NCBI RefSeq assembly: GCF_029962835.1 | Contig: NC_080577.1 | Span: 26,208,501-26,272,500, forward strand | Origin: Magnolia sinica | Lineage: Eukaryota > Streptophyta > Magnoliopsida > Magnoliales > Magnoliaceae | DNA: 64,000 nt | Direction: 5' to 3' | Part shown: piece by piece, positions 22,816 to 32,400 of the stretch | Position numbering within the stretch: the stretch's first letter is position 1 | How the letters are laid out: each line of letters starts with the position of its first letter | Notes under the pieces: generated by a model | The model's input: only the letters and a program-made list of their open reading frames with translations | The model's database searches: none | Told to the model about the DNA's origin: nothing | Position numbers and translations under genes: made by a program

Positions 22816-23110
22816 GACATCCGAGAGCAGGAAATTGGCATCCCCGTTTTCGTATTGCATTTTATTTGGTGGGCCTTTTTATTATTTATAACAGAATGTT
22901 TTGGCATGACAAATAACTTGATTAACCAAGTAGCTTAAGGAAAAGTTAATTTAAATAGGTACTGGAACGTAAATACCAATTTACGGGGTAGCATTGGGTA
23001 AAAATCAAGATTAAAATGTTCATACGACATTAGAATATATAGCCAAACTTATTCTACGAAACGATACATGTTTTACGTGGAAAGTCTTAAAATTGCCTAC
23101 TTCAATTCCA
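22816..23110. other. Intergenic, downstream of the glycine-rich protein gene
   Basis: No coding frame and no recognisable repeat. It lies 3' of the minus-strand gene at 23178-23924 and should hold its 3' UTR; no clear AATAAA on the minus strand was found. Confidence 0.4.
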
Positions 23111-23177
23111 TCAAACAACTACGCCTGTGATATACCAAAACACCACTTGTAGCAAGCAAGCACGACTTTCTTTCTTC

Positions 23178-23924
23178 TCAGCGCCCATGACCACCTCCAC
23201 CTCCACCTCCACCAAAACCCCCTCCAAATCCACCAACCCCACCTCCCCCAAACCCACCACCACCTCCAAATCCTCCTCCACCCCCACCACCATCTCCATA
23301 CCCTCCACCACCTCCGAACCCTCCTCCACCCCCACCACCCATGCCACCTCCACCTCCACCCCCAAATCCTCCTCCACCTCCTCCTTCTTTTCCTCCACTC
23401 CCTCCAGCACCACCATTTCCATCATTCCCACCACCACCTCCAATCGAACCATTACCACTTTCTCCGCCATTCCCGCCACCACCCTTATCTCCCCCACTTA
23501 CACCACCATCACCCCCACTAACACCCGGTGCCCCACCGCTACCACCCCCAACTCCTGGCACGGCTTTACCTCTTCCATCACCAGAATCACCGCCTCCTCC
23601 AGGTGCACCACTCCCTCCAACACCCCCACAACCACCACATTTATCACCTTTCCCTCTGCCTCCAACACTACCACCCCCAACTCCTGGCGTCACCTGGCCT
23701 CTTCCATCGCCCGACTCTCCCCCTCCTGGTGCACCATTACCTCCTACACCTCCATAACCACCCAAATTCTCCCCTCGCCCTTTATCACCACCATCTTCTC
23801 CTGGCTTGCACTTTACCTTTTTCTCATCAAAGCCATTACCTTTGATGGGCCTCAAGCTACTAACATGGGAAGAAAGCAGAGATAATAAGAACAGGAAGAG
23901 AAAGAAGAGATGGAGATCTTTCAT
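23178..23924 (-). CDS. Secreted glycine-rich protein (cell-wall type)
   Basis: A single-exon minus-strand gene of 248 residues. Residues 1 to about 23 form a signal peptide (charged MKD start, then a Leu/Phe-rich core, cleavage probably after SHVSS). A short charged region (LRPIKGNGFDEKKVKCKPGED) follows, then a glycine-rich body with GGYGG, GAPGG and VPGVGGGS blocks, and a C-terminal half that is nearly all GGGGGF/GGGFGGG repeats ending GGHGR. Two Cys in DKCGGCGG and one in KVKCK are the only cysteines. Such proteins are usually exported to the cell wall as structural or stress-related components; the precise role is unknown. A TATA box lies about 50 bp upstream of the ATG. The long plus-strand proline-rich frames across it are antisense shadows. 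No disruption is seen, unlike everything around it. Confidence 0.8.
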   Translation of the reverse strand: MKDLHLFFLFLFLLSLLSSHVSSLRPIKGNGFDEKKVKCKPGEDGGDKGRGENLGGYGGVGGNGAPGGGESGDGRGQVTPGVGGGSVGGRGKGDKCGGCGGVGGSGAPGGGGDSGDGRGKAVPGVGGGSGGAPGVSGGDGGVSGGDKGGGGNGGESGNGSIGGGGGNDGNGGAGGSGGKEGGGGGGFGGGGGGGMGGGGGGGFGGGGGYGDGGGGGGGFGGGGGFGGGGVGGFGGGFGGGGGGGGHGR

Positions 23925-23973
23925 GTTTTGAAATTAGGTTCACGAGTCTGCTAGAGTTTGTCATGCACGTTGG

Positions 23974-23981
23974 TTTATATA
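23974..23981 (-). promoter_or_regulatory. TATA box of glycine-rich protein gene
   Basis: The minus strand reads CTATATAAAC here, about 50 bp before the ATG at 23924. This implies a short leader of roughly 20 nt and fits a plant core promoter. Confidence 0.6.
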
Positions 23982-24309
23982 GAGGGATAGAGAGATGAAA
24001 GATGAGGTGGGCCAATCCATCGAACGGTGCATGTGGAGTCTGAATTGTAATAGCTGTTTCCCACATGATAGCAGCGTAGCTCTGACTCCAGCGTTCGTCT
24101 GCTTATCTCTTCTTTCACTGGAGATTAGGGTTTCAGTGCATGAACCCAGCAAAGGGCACGATTGAAGCTTTACGTTTCCAAGGTTTTTCGTCCTTGCATG
24201 GGCCTGTTATATATATTAGAGTAATACCAAGTGCAATTGCTCGCACGAGGAGGTGAAGGCATGCGTGTGGCAGATCAGATCAGTTCATCAAGTGATCACC
24301 AGTTGGAAA

Positions 24310-24440
24310 ATGCTGTCTCAAAATCGGTACTATATTGATCATCAGGTGGGCCACACGTATACAAATAAATGAACAGCTAGTAGAAATTGACGACATGTCT
24401 ACCTGATGATCGGTTCCGATCGACTGATTTTTGAAATATG
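24310..24440. repeat. Imperfect inverted repeat
   Basis: 'aaaatcggtac...gatcatcaggtgg' near 24319-24350 pairs with its reverse complement 'cctgatgatcggttccgat...tgatttt' near 24404-24436, giving a hairpin with a loop of about 55 bp. Probably a small foldback or MITE remnant. Confidence 0.5.
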
Positions 24441-24479
24441 GAATCGACAAAGGAGCTCCTTTTATCCGTGTAAAACATA

Positions 24480-25115
24480 TGGGCCTGTCATAGAGTAAGT
24501 CAACTGATTAACGGTCTTGATCATGGAAAGGTGGGGATATTTCATAGCAACCAATGTACATCCGTTAAAAAAAAAAAAAACCCTAGTTTTGAGCGCTGGG
24601 GTCCACATGGTATATATAAGGGATCTAAACCTTCCAATAGATGTGTCCCACCATGATGACGAGATCCGCAAAAAATGAGGCCAATGTAACCGATAGGTGG
24701 TTTCCACCGCTTGAACTTGAGGTTTTTCTGTTTTTTTCGTTGGCTTTTATGGAGTGGTCTTGTTGACGGTTGGATCAGCCTGATATTTGGGGTGTATGAC
24801 CAACATGGTGAGGCACGCCTTTTGAACGGACAGTATATCTTATAAATACCGATTTCATACCACAACAATCCGGTATGACACTCACTTGATGGTGGTACCG
24901 TTACCACTGAAGCCTGCCCCTAGATTTATTTTTCTACCAAAACAAGGTTTTAAAAAAACCAGGAAATGCACAATGTTTTTTTTTTTTTTTTAATTATTAT
25001 TATTTTAAAATGTTTGATCTAGCAATGTTGTGTTTTGGCTCGATCACAAAATGGACAGAGGGGTCTACCTGTACATGATCAAGACCGTTAATCAGGTGAC
25101 TTAACTAAGTAACCA
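24480..25115. repeat. Inverted-repeat bounded segment
   Basis: 'gtcaactgattaacggtctt' with 'gatcatg' near 24497-24524 is the reverse complement of 'catgatcaagaccgttaatc' near 25072-25100. The interval has A/T tracts near 24568 and 24976 and no coding frame. A non-autonomous DNA element is possible; no target duplication was identified. Confidence 0.45.
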
Positions 25116-25880
25116 TTTAAATGAGGCAAGATGTGTCAACTGAGTTTGAAGAAAAAGATTTTTGAAAAGAGTGAAAGTAGAATGGCCAGACCATTGTTTT
25201 CGACCACTGTTTTCCCACAAGTTGTGCCCACCTTGCCATGGGTTTACTGGCCCTGACCTCTTTGTCAGGACGTGTACCCTGTGGGACCCACCTAATTCGC
25301 TGCTCTAATGTCCAGCACGCTTGCCAGTTGCAATCGTGTGTGGAGGTTGGGACGTGTGGATAAACACGAGCTTTCAACTACACAAGTACGTCCAAAAAGA
25401 GCTTTCAACTGTACAAGTACATTGAGGACCTTATGAAATTATCCATTCATTTTGTATGATGGTGATCCACTCGATTGATTGGACACGGCCCAAACACGAA
25501 GCCTAGATTCAAGCCTGGGCTCGTTCCTTGGGCCAGGTTTAGAGGCCCAAGCCCCGGCCCTATAGGGCAGGGCCACCCTGCCCATTGCCACCTGGGTAGA
25601 TGAATGGGTGAATCTTCAAAATTAAGAGGAAATGTTGAGAGTTCATTTGGCCCTTTCAATGATCAAATCATGGGATGGATGTATAACAATTGAAGATATC
25701 TCATCAATGCTTATTAATGATAATTAGATACTTAGGAAATTTTTTTTATCTATTTTAATACAAAACAGGTACTAGTATCTATCCACCGTACCCTTAGCAA
25801 GATTATACTTTCAGCACCTTTGTTCTTTGGATCTTTTCATCTTCCCGGTAAGAGATTAACAATAGTTATTTTAATTTGAT
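25116..25880. other. Intergenic, nothing coding recognised
   Basis: It includes a GC-rich run of 'gggccc', 'aagcccggcc' type words at about 25485-25600, a common composition of plant dispersed repeats. Short minus-strand frames here have no motifs. Confidence 0.4.
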
Positions 25881-26533
25881 AGTTGGGACAGTCGTATTTA
25901 TAAAATTTTGAGGCTTGTGTATTGTCTAATGTCTTAAATTTGTTTGTAATAGGATCCATTGATGTCATCGATAAACTACTCAATCTCATCGAGCAGATGC
26001 TGATGATGTCGATGCCATCGACAAATGATCGATCCCATCGAGAAAATCTGAAAAAATACTAATTGATTGTTGGACAATTTTGGAAGTTGATACTCAATGG
26101 CATCAAAGGATCTTCGATGTCATCAACTAGTCCTCGATGTATGTTGATGCCATCGAATGACGTATTGAAGGTGTGAGCAGTTTTATGTAAGTACGCGATT
26201 TGTTTCATATTTTGGTTGCGTAGTATATATACCGGGTGTAATCGGGATTAGGGCAAGGATTAAGAGGGATTATGACTTTCCAAGTTGTTCTACAGGGTTC
26301 GAGGACATAGCTAGGGTTTTAAAGGAGGTTCGAGGGTTATTCGAATCAGTAAGATTTACTATCTCTTATAATATTGCATTCATAGTGCATTACTTATTTC
26401 TTCGCGCCATGGTTTTTTTTTTCTCGTAAGGGTTTTTTCATGTAAAATTCGGATTGCCTTCTTATTGAGTTTGTTTGTGAAATTGTGATTACTTTGCTTG
26501 ATTCTGCTATGTGGTCTTCCGTGTGTCCTAACA
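25880..26533 (+). repeat. Copia element A, 5' LTR (start uncertain)
   Basis: The 3' boundary is set by the primer site: the LTR ends CCTAACA at 26533, two bases before TGGTATCAGAGC. A TATATATACC stretch near 26224 is a candidate TATA. The U3 part is rich in ATCGA words ('catcgataaac', 'gatgccatcgac', 'gatcgatccc'). The 5' boundary is only an estimate because no second LTR survives. The LTR of copia element B (59240-59767) has the same kind of end. Confidence 0.55.
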
Positions 26534-26535
26534 AG

Positions 26536-26547
26536 TGGTATCAGAGC
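26536..26547 (+). other. Primer binding site of copia element A
   Basis: TGGTATCAGAGC is complementary to the 3' end of initiator tRNA-Met, the standard primer site of plant copia elements. Confidence 0.9.
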
Positions 26548-26587
26548 AAACGTTGGAAAGCAGATCGAATCTGAAAGTAAGGTATCA

Positions 26588-27424
26588 ATGGCATCTAACA
26601 TGAAGTTCGATGTAGATAAGTATTCTGGTAAAAATAATTTTGAACTATGAAAATTTAAGATGAATGACATCTTAGTTCAGTAAGGATTGGAAGATGCACT
26701 CATTGGGAAGCAACCAGAAATCATGAAAGAAGAACAATAGAACAAGTTAGATAAAAATGTCAATATCTCAATCCAGTTATGTCTAATAGATGAAGTCTTT
26801 TATAATGTTGTGAAAGAGAAAACTGCAGCAGATACATGAGCGAAAATAGAGGACATATATGCGAAGAAGTCTCTTGAGAATTACTTATATCTGAAGCTAT
26901 AGTTGTTTAATCTAAATATGACGGAGGGGGCTGACATTAAGGCCCACATCAGTTACTTCAATAGGCTCATTTATAAATTGTTAGATGTGGATAAGACGAT
27001 GAAAGATGAAAATTAAGCATGTATTTTATTGAATTCTCTTCTAGAATCGTATAAGTCATTTAAAGACTTTTTGTGTACCGACAGCACAACCATCAGCATT
27101 GAGATTGTTATCTCAACACTTTAGTTGAAGGTGATAAGAAAAAAAAGTGATGACGTGGGTACTTCTACAGATGCACTGATTACGAGGAGGAGAGATTCTG
27201 AGCGGGATAAAGGATCTTCGCAATCGAGATCCAAATCCAAGAACAAGTACAAAGGCAAGTTGAAGTACTAGAATTATGATATGACATGGTACATAAAGAA
27301 ACATTGTCAGAATCCTAAGTCGAGGAAGGAGAAATCAAAGAGTCCTTCTAGAGAGGTTAACACTATAGAATCCAGTGATGAAGTAAGTGGTAATGACTAC
27401 TTAAGGCTACGAGTATTTGGTTAT
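26588..27424 (+). pseudogene. Copia element A gag joined to integrase-tail remnant
   Basis: The gag begins at ATG 26588 (MASNMKFDVDKYSGKNNFEL) and can be followed in one frame through many TAG/TGA stops. Landmarks are YAKKSLENYLYLKL, LLNSLLESYKSF, SQSRSKSKNKYKGKLKY and a decayed zinc knuckle (KKHCQNPKSRKEK). Directly after EVSGN the frame jumps to YLRLRVFGY, which belongs to the region just after the copia integrase core, so the protease and most of integrase have been deleted at about 27390-27400. At 27424 the sequence is broken by the LTR-like insertion. The element continues at 55152. Confidence 0.85.
27420..27424. repeat. Left target-site duplication (GTTAT)
   Basis: GTTAT is repeated at 55147-55151. 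The two copies bound the LTR-like unit that interrupts copia element A, and the copia reading frame is in the same phase on both sides when one copy is counted. Confidence 0.8.
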
Positions 27425-28557
27425 TTTCACGCCCCAAACTCAGAAACCGGACTCACAAAATTTCCGATCACCGAATTCGATGCTGACAGCCTCCGTAGTA
27501 CCCCATTCTCGGCTCTCAGTGTTCATACGCCAGATTCTGATCCTCGGATCTTACAAGGAGAATTTTCAATATGAATTTGTTTCATAAGAAGCATAACCAC
27601 AAGTATACCCAAATCATAAGAACAACATCATCACCACATATCCACTAATATAATTATTTGAGTACAATACTGAAAAGGAAATACATGCATATAATGAAAT
27701 CTTCAGAAGCTCTATCGCACGCTCCTGCCTCAGCTCGACTGCGTCCTGTCACCGCCTGTACGCATCTATCGTGCATAAGCTTATAGAAAGCTTAGAGGGT
27801 GGTGTATGTGTGTACACAAGATAAGTGTCAAGTATTCAATACAATACCTTAATCATATAATATCGGAATTACTGGCATGAATCATACGATATCAGAGTAA
27901 GCGAAAATACTACAAGTCCATAAAAATATCATCAACCTCATCCAGGATATGCGATGAAATGGCATAGCAAGGCAATATTATATACTGAGAAAGTAATGTA
28001 AATCGGCTATATAATGCAAAAACATAATGAACCAGATATCAAATATCGAGGATGCAATACAATATGTAATTCGGAAAAGCTATAAATATCATTAGCCTTA
28101 TTTAGGTCATATAAATATAGAAATATAGTAACCCAAAATGTCATATGTCGTAGATGTAATGCAATATGCGGTGCGAATGGAATGACTATACTGGAGTGTA
28201 AAGTCGGGATGATAGTACGTAGTATCACAGGCTATGGGATCCATCACAAGAGACTTCTATCCAAAGTAGTCTCATACTTAATTTGGATGTCAGACTCAAT
28301 ATGGTAAACTCCTGATCTCATGTTAGTCGCGCATCCTAACTGAAATCCTGGCAATTGCGAAGGTACATGTAAAAAATAGTTGCGCACCACCAGCCCGAGT
28401 GGGTAGTGAATGAATGAGGAAATGAGTATACAACTCCTGCTCGATAAGTCTACATATCAGTACTACTCATCTCTGGGATCATCACCGGAGTTTAGTACAC
28501 TTTAAATGGCACTGCCCCTCTCCCAGCAGCACAGTCCAAGTGAGCGTAAGAAACTTC
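27425..28557. other. LTR-like unit, left segment
   Basis: 1.1 kb without coding capacity. Words such as 'cagactcaatatggtaaactcctgatctc' and 'gcgcaccaccagcccgagtggg' look like LTR sequence. It is cut at 28557/28558 by the CACTA end and continues at 50203 ('ttggttagccaattg'). Confidence 0.6.
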
Positions 28558-28570
28558 CACTACCAAAAAA
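28558..28570 (+). repeat. CACTA left terminal inverted repeat
   Basis: CACTACCAAAAAA, matching the reverse complement of 50190-50202 over 13 bases. It begins with the CACTA-type core. Confidence 0.9.
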
Positions 28571-28577
28571 AGGGGCA

Positions 28578-29040
28578 AAGGCTACGGATTAAATCCGTAG
28601 CCATAGACCTATGGCCACGGATTCAGTCCGTAGCTAGTCCGTAACACGACCGTCGTCGTAGGTGCCATAACGATAGGTCTGGAACCTATAGCTACGGATT
28701 TAATCCATAGCCATAGGTCAATGGCTACGGATTAAATCCGTAGCAATTATATCTGTAGCAAAAAACTTAAACAACTACGGATATTATTTATAGCTGAAAG
28801 TCCGTAGCAATAGGCCAAAATTTAAATGGCTACACATATCTGATTATTGGCTATGGATTAAATCCGTAGCTATATGTTAAATAACTACAAATATAATCCA
28901 TAGTAATTATATCTGTAGCAAAAACTTCAAACAGCTACGGATATTATTTGTAGCTGAAAGTCCGTAGCAATATACCAAAATTAAAAAGGCTACACCTGTC
29001 TGACTAGTGGCTACGGTCAATATCCGTAGCTATTTTGTAC
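28578..29040. repeat. CACTA left subterminal repeats (palindromic)
   Basis: There are about ten full or partial copies of a near-perfect palindrome, best example CTACGGATTAAATCCGTAG at 28582-28600. Half-sites are spaced as 'ctacggatattatttatagc' and 'gtccgtagcaata'. A segment of about 160 bp ('atctgtagcaaaaa...ggctacac') is itself duplicated (about 28749-28905 and 28912-29030). Such arrays bind the transposase or TNPA protein in characterised En/Spm elements. Confidence 0.85.
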
Positions 29041-29054
29041 ATTGAAAAATTAAA

Positions 29055-29236
29055 TCATTTGTTCATTCAATTACCACCTGTTCATTCAATTACCACCTGT
29101 ACAATCATTCATTCATTCAATTACAATCATTCATTCATTCAATTACAATTACAACCCTTCATTCATTCAATTACAATTACAATCCTTCATTCAATTAATT
29201 ATAATTACAATCAATTACAGTTACAATTATAATAAT
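29055..29236. repeat. Minisatellite (TTCATTCAATTAC theme)
   Basis: Irregular repeats of 'ttcattcattcaattacaat' make up about 180 bp. The open frame across it (29035-29232) is low-complexity and not a gene. Confidence 0.75.
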
Positions 29237-29485
29237 GCTGAAAATACAAATCTTTGGCTTCATTAGAGAAATGTGCTCGACTTCACCCTGAAATTTCAAC
29301 AGCTTCGTATATTCCATCATCCTACAAACAGTCATATCATTCATAAATTAGAATGCCCATTGGAGAAAAGAAAGACAGTGAAAGAAGTGCATCACGTATA
29401 ACCACTTTTTTTTTCTTAATGAATTTTAAAAAAAAAACTCAAAGAGGAATGAAATTAACACAAAAGAAATGGTCTCACCATATGA

Positions 29486-32400
29486 TTATAGGTTTAGGTT
29501 TGGTTTAGGTTTGATTTAGGTTTAGGTTATAGGTTTAGGTTAAGATTAGGCTATAGGTTATAATTAAGTTTAGGTTATAGGTTAAGGTTTAGGTTATAGG
29601 TTTTGGTTTAGGTTTAGGTTAAGGTTTAGGTTATAGGTTATAGCTTTTAAGAACTTGATTACAGGTTAAGGTTTAGGATTAGGAAATCGGGTTCGGGTTT
29701 GGGATCGGGTTTAGGTTTGGATTTTCAAGTTTAGGTTTAGGTTAGGGAGTTGAGATTAGGATTAGGTGTAGGTTTGGGTTTAAGGATTTGAGAATACATT
29801 TAGGTTATAAGTTTAGGTTTAAGTTAAAGGTTTTAAGAAAGGTTATAAGTTTAGGTTAGGTTTATGTTTAGGTTTAGGTTTAGGTTATAGGTTATAGCTT
29901 TAGAGAATTAAGAATGGGTTATGGTTTAGGGAAAGGTTAGGTTTAGGTAATAGGTTTTGGGATTTGGGAATAGTTTTAGGTTATAAGTATAGGTTTAGGT
30001 TAGGTTATAGGTTAAGGTTTAGGGATTTGAGTTTAGGCTATAGGTTTAGGTTTAGGTCTAGGTTTAGGTTTAGGGAATTGAGTTTAGGTTATAGGTTTAG
30101 GTAATAGGTTTTGGGATTTGGGAATAGTTTTAGGTTATAAGTATAGGTTTAGGTTAGGTTATAGGTTAAGGTTTAGGGATTTAAGTTTAGGTTATAGGAT
30201 TAGGTTTAGGTTTAGGTTTAGGGATTTGAGTTTAGATTATAGGTTTAGGTTTAGGTTTTATGTTTAGGTTTAGGTTTATGTTTGGGTTTTGGGATTTGAG
30301 AATGGGTTCGGGTTTAGGTTATAGGTTTTGGTTTCGGTTTCGGTTTAGGTTATAGGTTTTGGGATTTGAGAATGGGTTCGGGTTTAGGTTATAAGTTTTG
30401 GTTTAGGTTTAGGTTATAGGTTTTTGGATTTGAGAATGGGTTATGGTTTAGGTTTAGGAAATCGGGTTCAGGTTCGGGATTGGGTTTAAGTTTGAGTTTT
30501 CAAGTTTAGGTTTAGGTTTAGGTTAGGGAGTTGAGATTAGGATTAGGTGTAGGTTTAAGTTTAGGGAATTGAGTTTAGATTATAGGTTTAGAAAGAGGTT
30601 AGGTTTAGGTAATAGGTTTTGGAATTTGGGAATAGTTTTAGGTTATAAGTATAGGTTTAGATTAGGTTATAGATTAAGGTTTAGGGATTTGAGTTTAGGT
30701 TATAGGATTAGGTTACGGTTTAGGTTTAGGTTATAGGTTTTGGGATTTGAGAATGGGTTCGGGTTTAGGTTATAGATTTTGATTTTGGTTTTGATTTTGG
30801 TTATAAGTTTTGGTTTAGGTTATAGGTTTTTGAATTTGAGAATGGGTTCGAGTTTAGGTTATATGTTATGGTTTTGGTTTTGGTTATAGGTTTTGATTTA
30901 GGTTATAGGTTATAGGTTTATGTTAAGGTTTAGGTTTAGGTTAAAGGTTTTGGGATTTGAGAATGAGTTCACGTTTAGGTTATAGGTTTTGGTTTTGGTT
31001 TTGGTTTAGGTTATAGGTTTTGGTTTAGGTTATAGGTTTTGGGATTTGAGAATGGGTTCGGGCTTATAGGTTTTGGTTTAGATTATATGTTTATGTTTAG
31101 GCTATAGGTTTTCATTTTAGTTTAGGTTTAGGTTATAGGTTTTGGTTTAGGTTATAGGTTATATGTTTTGATTTAGGTTATAGGTTATAGGTTTAGGTTT
31201 TAGGTTTTGGTTGTGGTTTTGATTTAGGTTATAGGTTATAGGTTTAGGTTAAGGTTTTAGGGAAAGGTAATAGGTTTTGATTTAGATTATAGGTTATATG
31301 TTTAGGTTTTAGGTTTAGGTTTAGGTTTTGATTTATATTATAGGTTATAGGTTTAGGTTTAGGTTATAAGTTTTGAGATTTGAGAATGGGTTCGGGCTTA
31401 AGTTATAGGTTTTAGTTTTGGTTTAGGTTATAGGTTTTGGGATTTGAGAATGGGTTCGGGTTTAGGTTATAAGTTTTGATTTTGATTTAGGTTTACGTTA
31501 TATGTTTTTGGATTTGAGGATGGGTTATGGTTTAGGTTTAGAAAATCGGGTTCAGGTTCGAGATTGGGTTTAAGTTTGGGTTTTCAAGTTTAGGTTTAGG
31601 TTTAGGTTAGGGAGTTGAGATTAGGATTAGGTGTAGGTTTTGCTTTAGGGAATTGAGTTTAGGTTATAGGTTTAGGGAGAGGTTAGGGATTTGAGGTTAG
31701 GTTATAGGTTAAGGTTTAGGGATTTGAGTTTAGGCTATAGGTTTAGGTTTAGGTCTAGGTTTAGGTTTAGGGAATTGAGTTTAGGTTATAGGTTTAGGTA
31801 ATAGGTTTTGGGATTTGGGAATAGTTTTAGGTTATAAGTATAGGTTTAGGTTAGGTTATAGGTTAAGGTTTAGGGATTTAAGTTTAGGCTATAGGTTTAG
31901 GATTAGGTTTAGGTTTAGGTTTAGGGAATTGAGTTTAGGTTATAGGTTTAGGGAAAGGTTAGGTTTAGGTTATAGGTTTTGGGATTTGAGAATAGTTTTA
32001 GGTTTGGGTTTTATGTTTAGGTTTAGGTTTAGGTTTGAGTTTTGAAATTTGAGAATGGGTTCGAGTTTAGGTTATAGGTTTTGGTTTAGGTTATATGTTT
32101 AGGTTTAGGTTATAGGTTTTAGTATTTAAGAATGGGTTCAGATTTAGGTTATAGGTTTTTGTTTTCGTTTAGGTAATAGGTTTTGGAATTTGAGAATGGG
32201 TTCGGATTTAGGTTATAGGTTTTGCTTATTGGTTAAGGTTTAGGTTTAGGTTTAGGTTTAGGTTATAGGTTTAGGGATTTGAGAATGGGTTCGGGTTTAG
32301 GTTATATGTTTTGGTTATAGGTTATAGGTTTATGTTAAGGTTTAGATTATAGGTTATAGGTTTAGGTTATAGGTTTTTGGATTTGAGAATGGGTTATGGT

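Noticed and set aside
23127-23885. Plus-strand proline/serine/threonine-rich frames opposite the glycine-rich gene
   Set aside because: They are antisense readings of GGN codons. The minus-strand frame has a signal peptide and TATA box; the plus frames have neither.
28577-29040. CRISPR-like repeat array
   Set aside because: Repeats are palindromic subterminal units of a plant transposon with irregular spacing; no cas genes are present and the DNA is plant nuclear.
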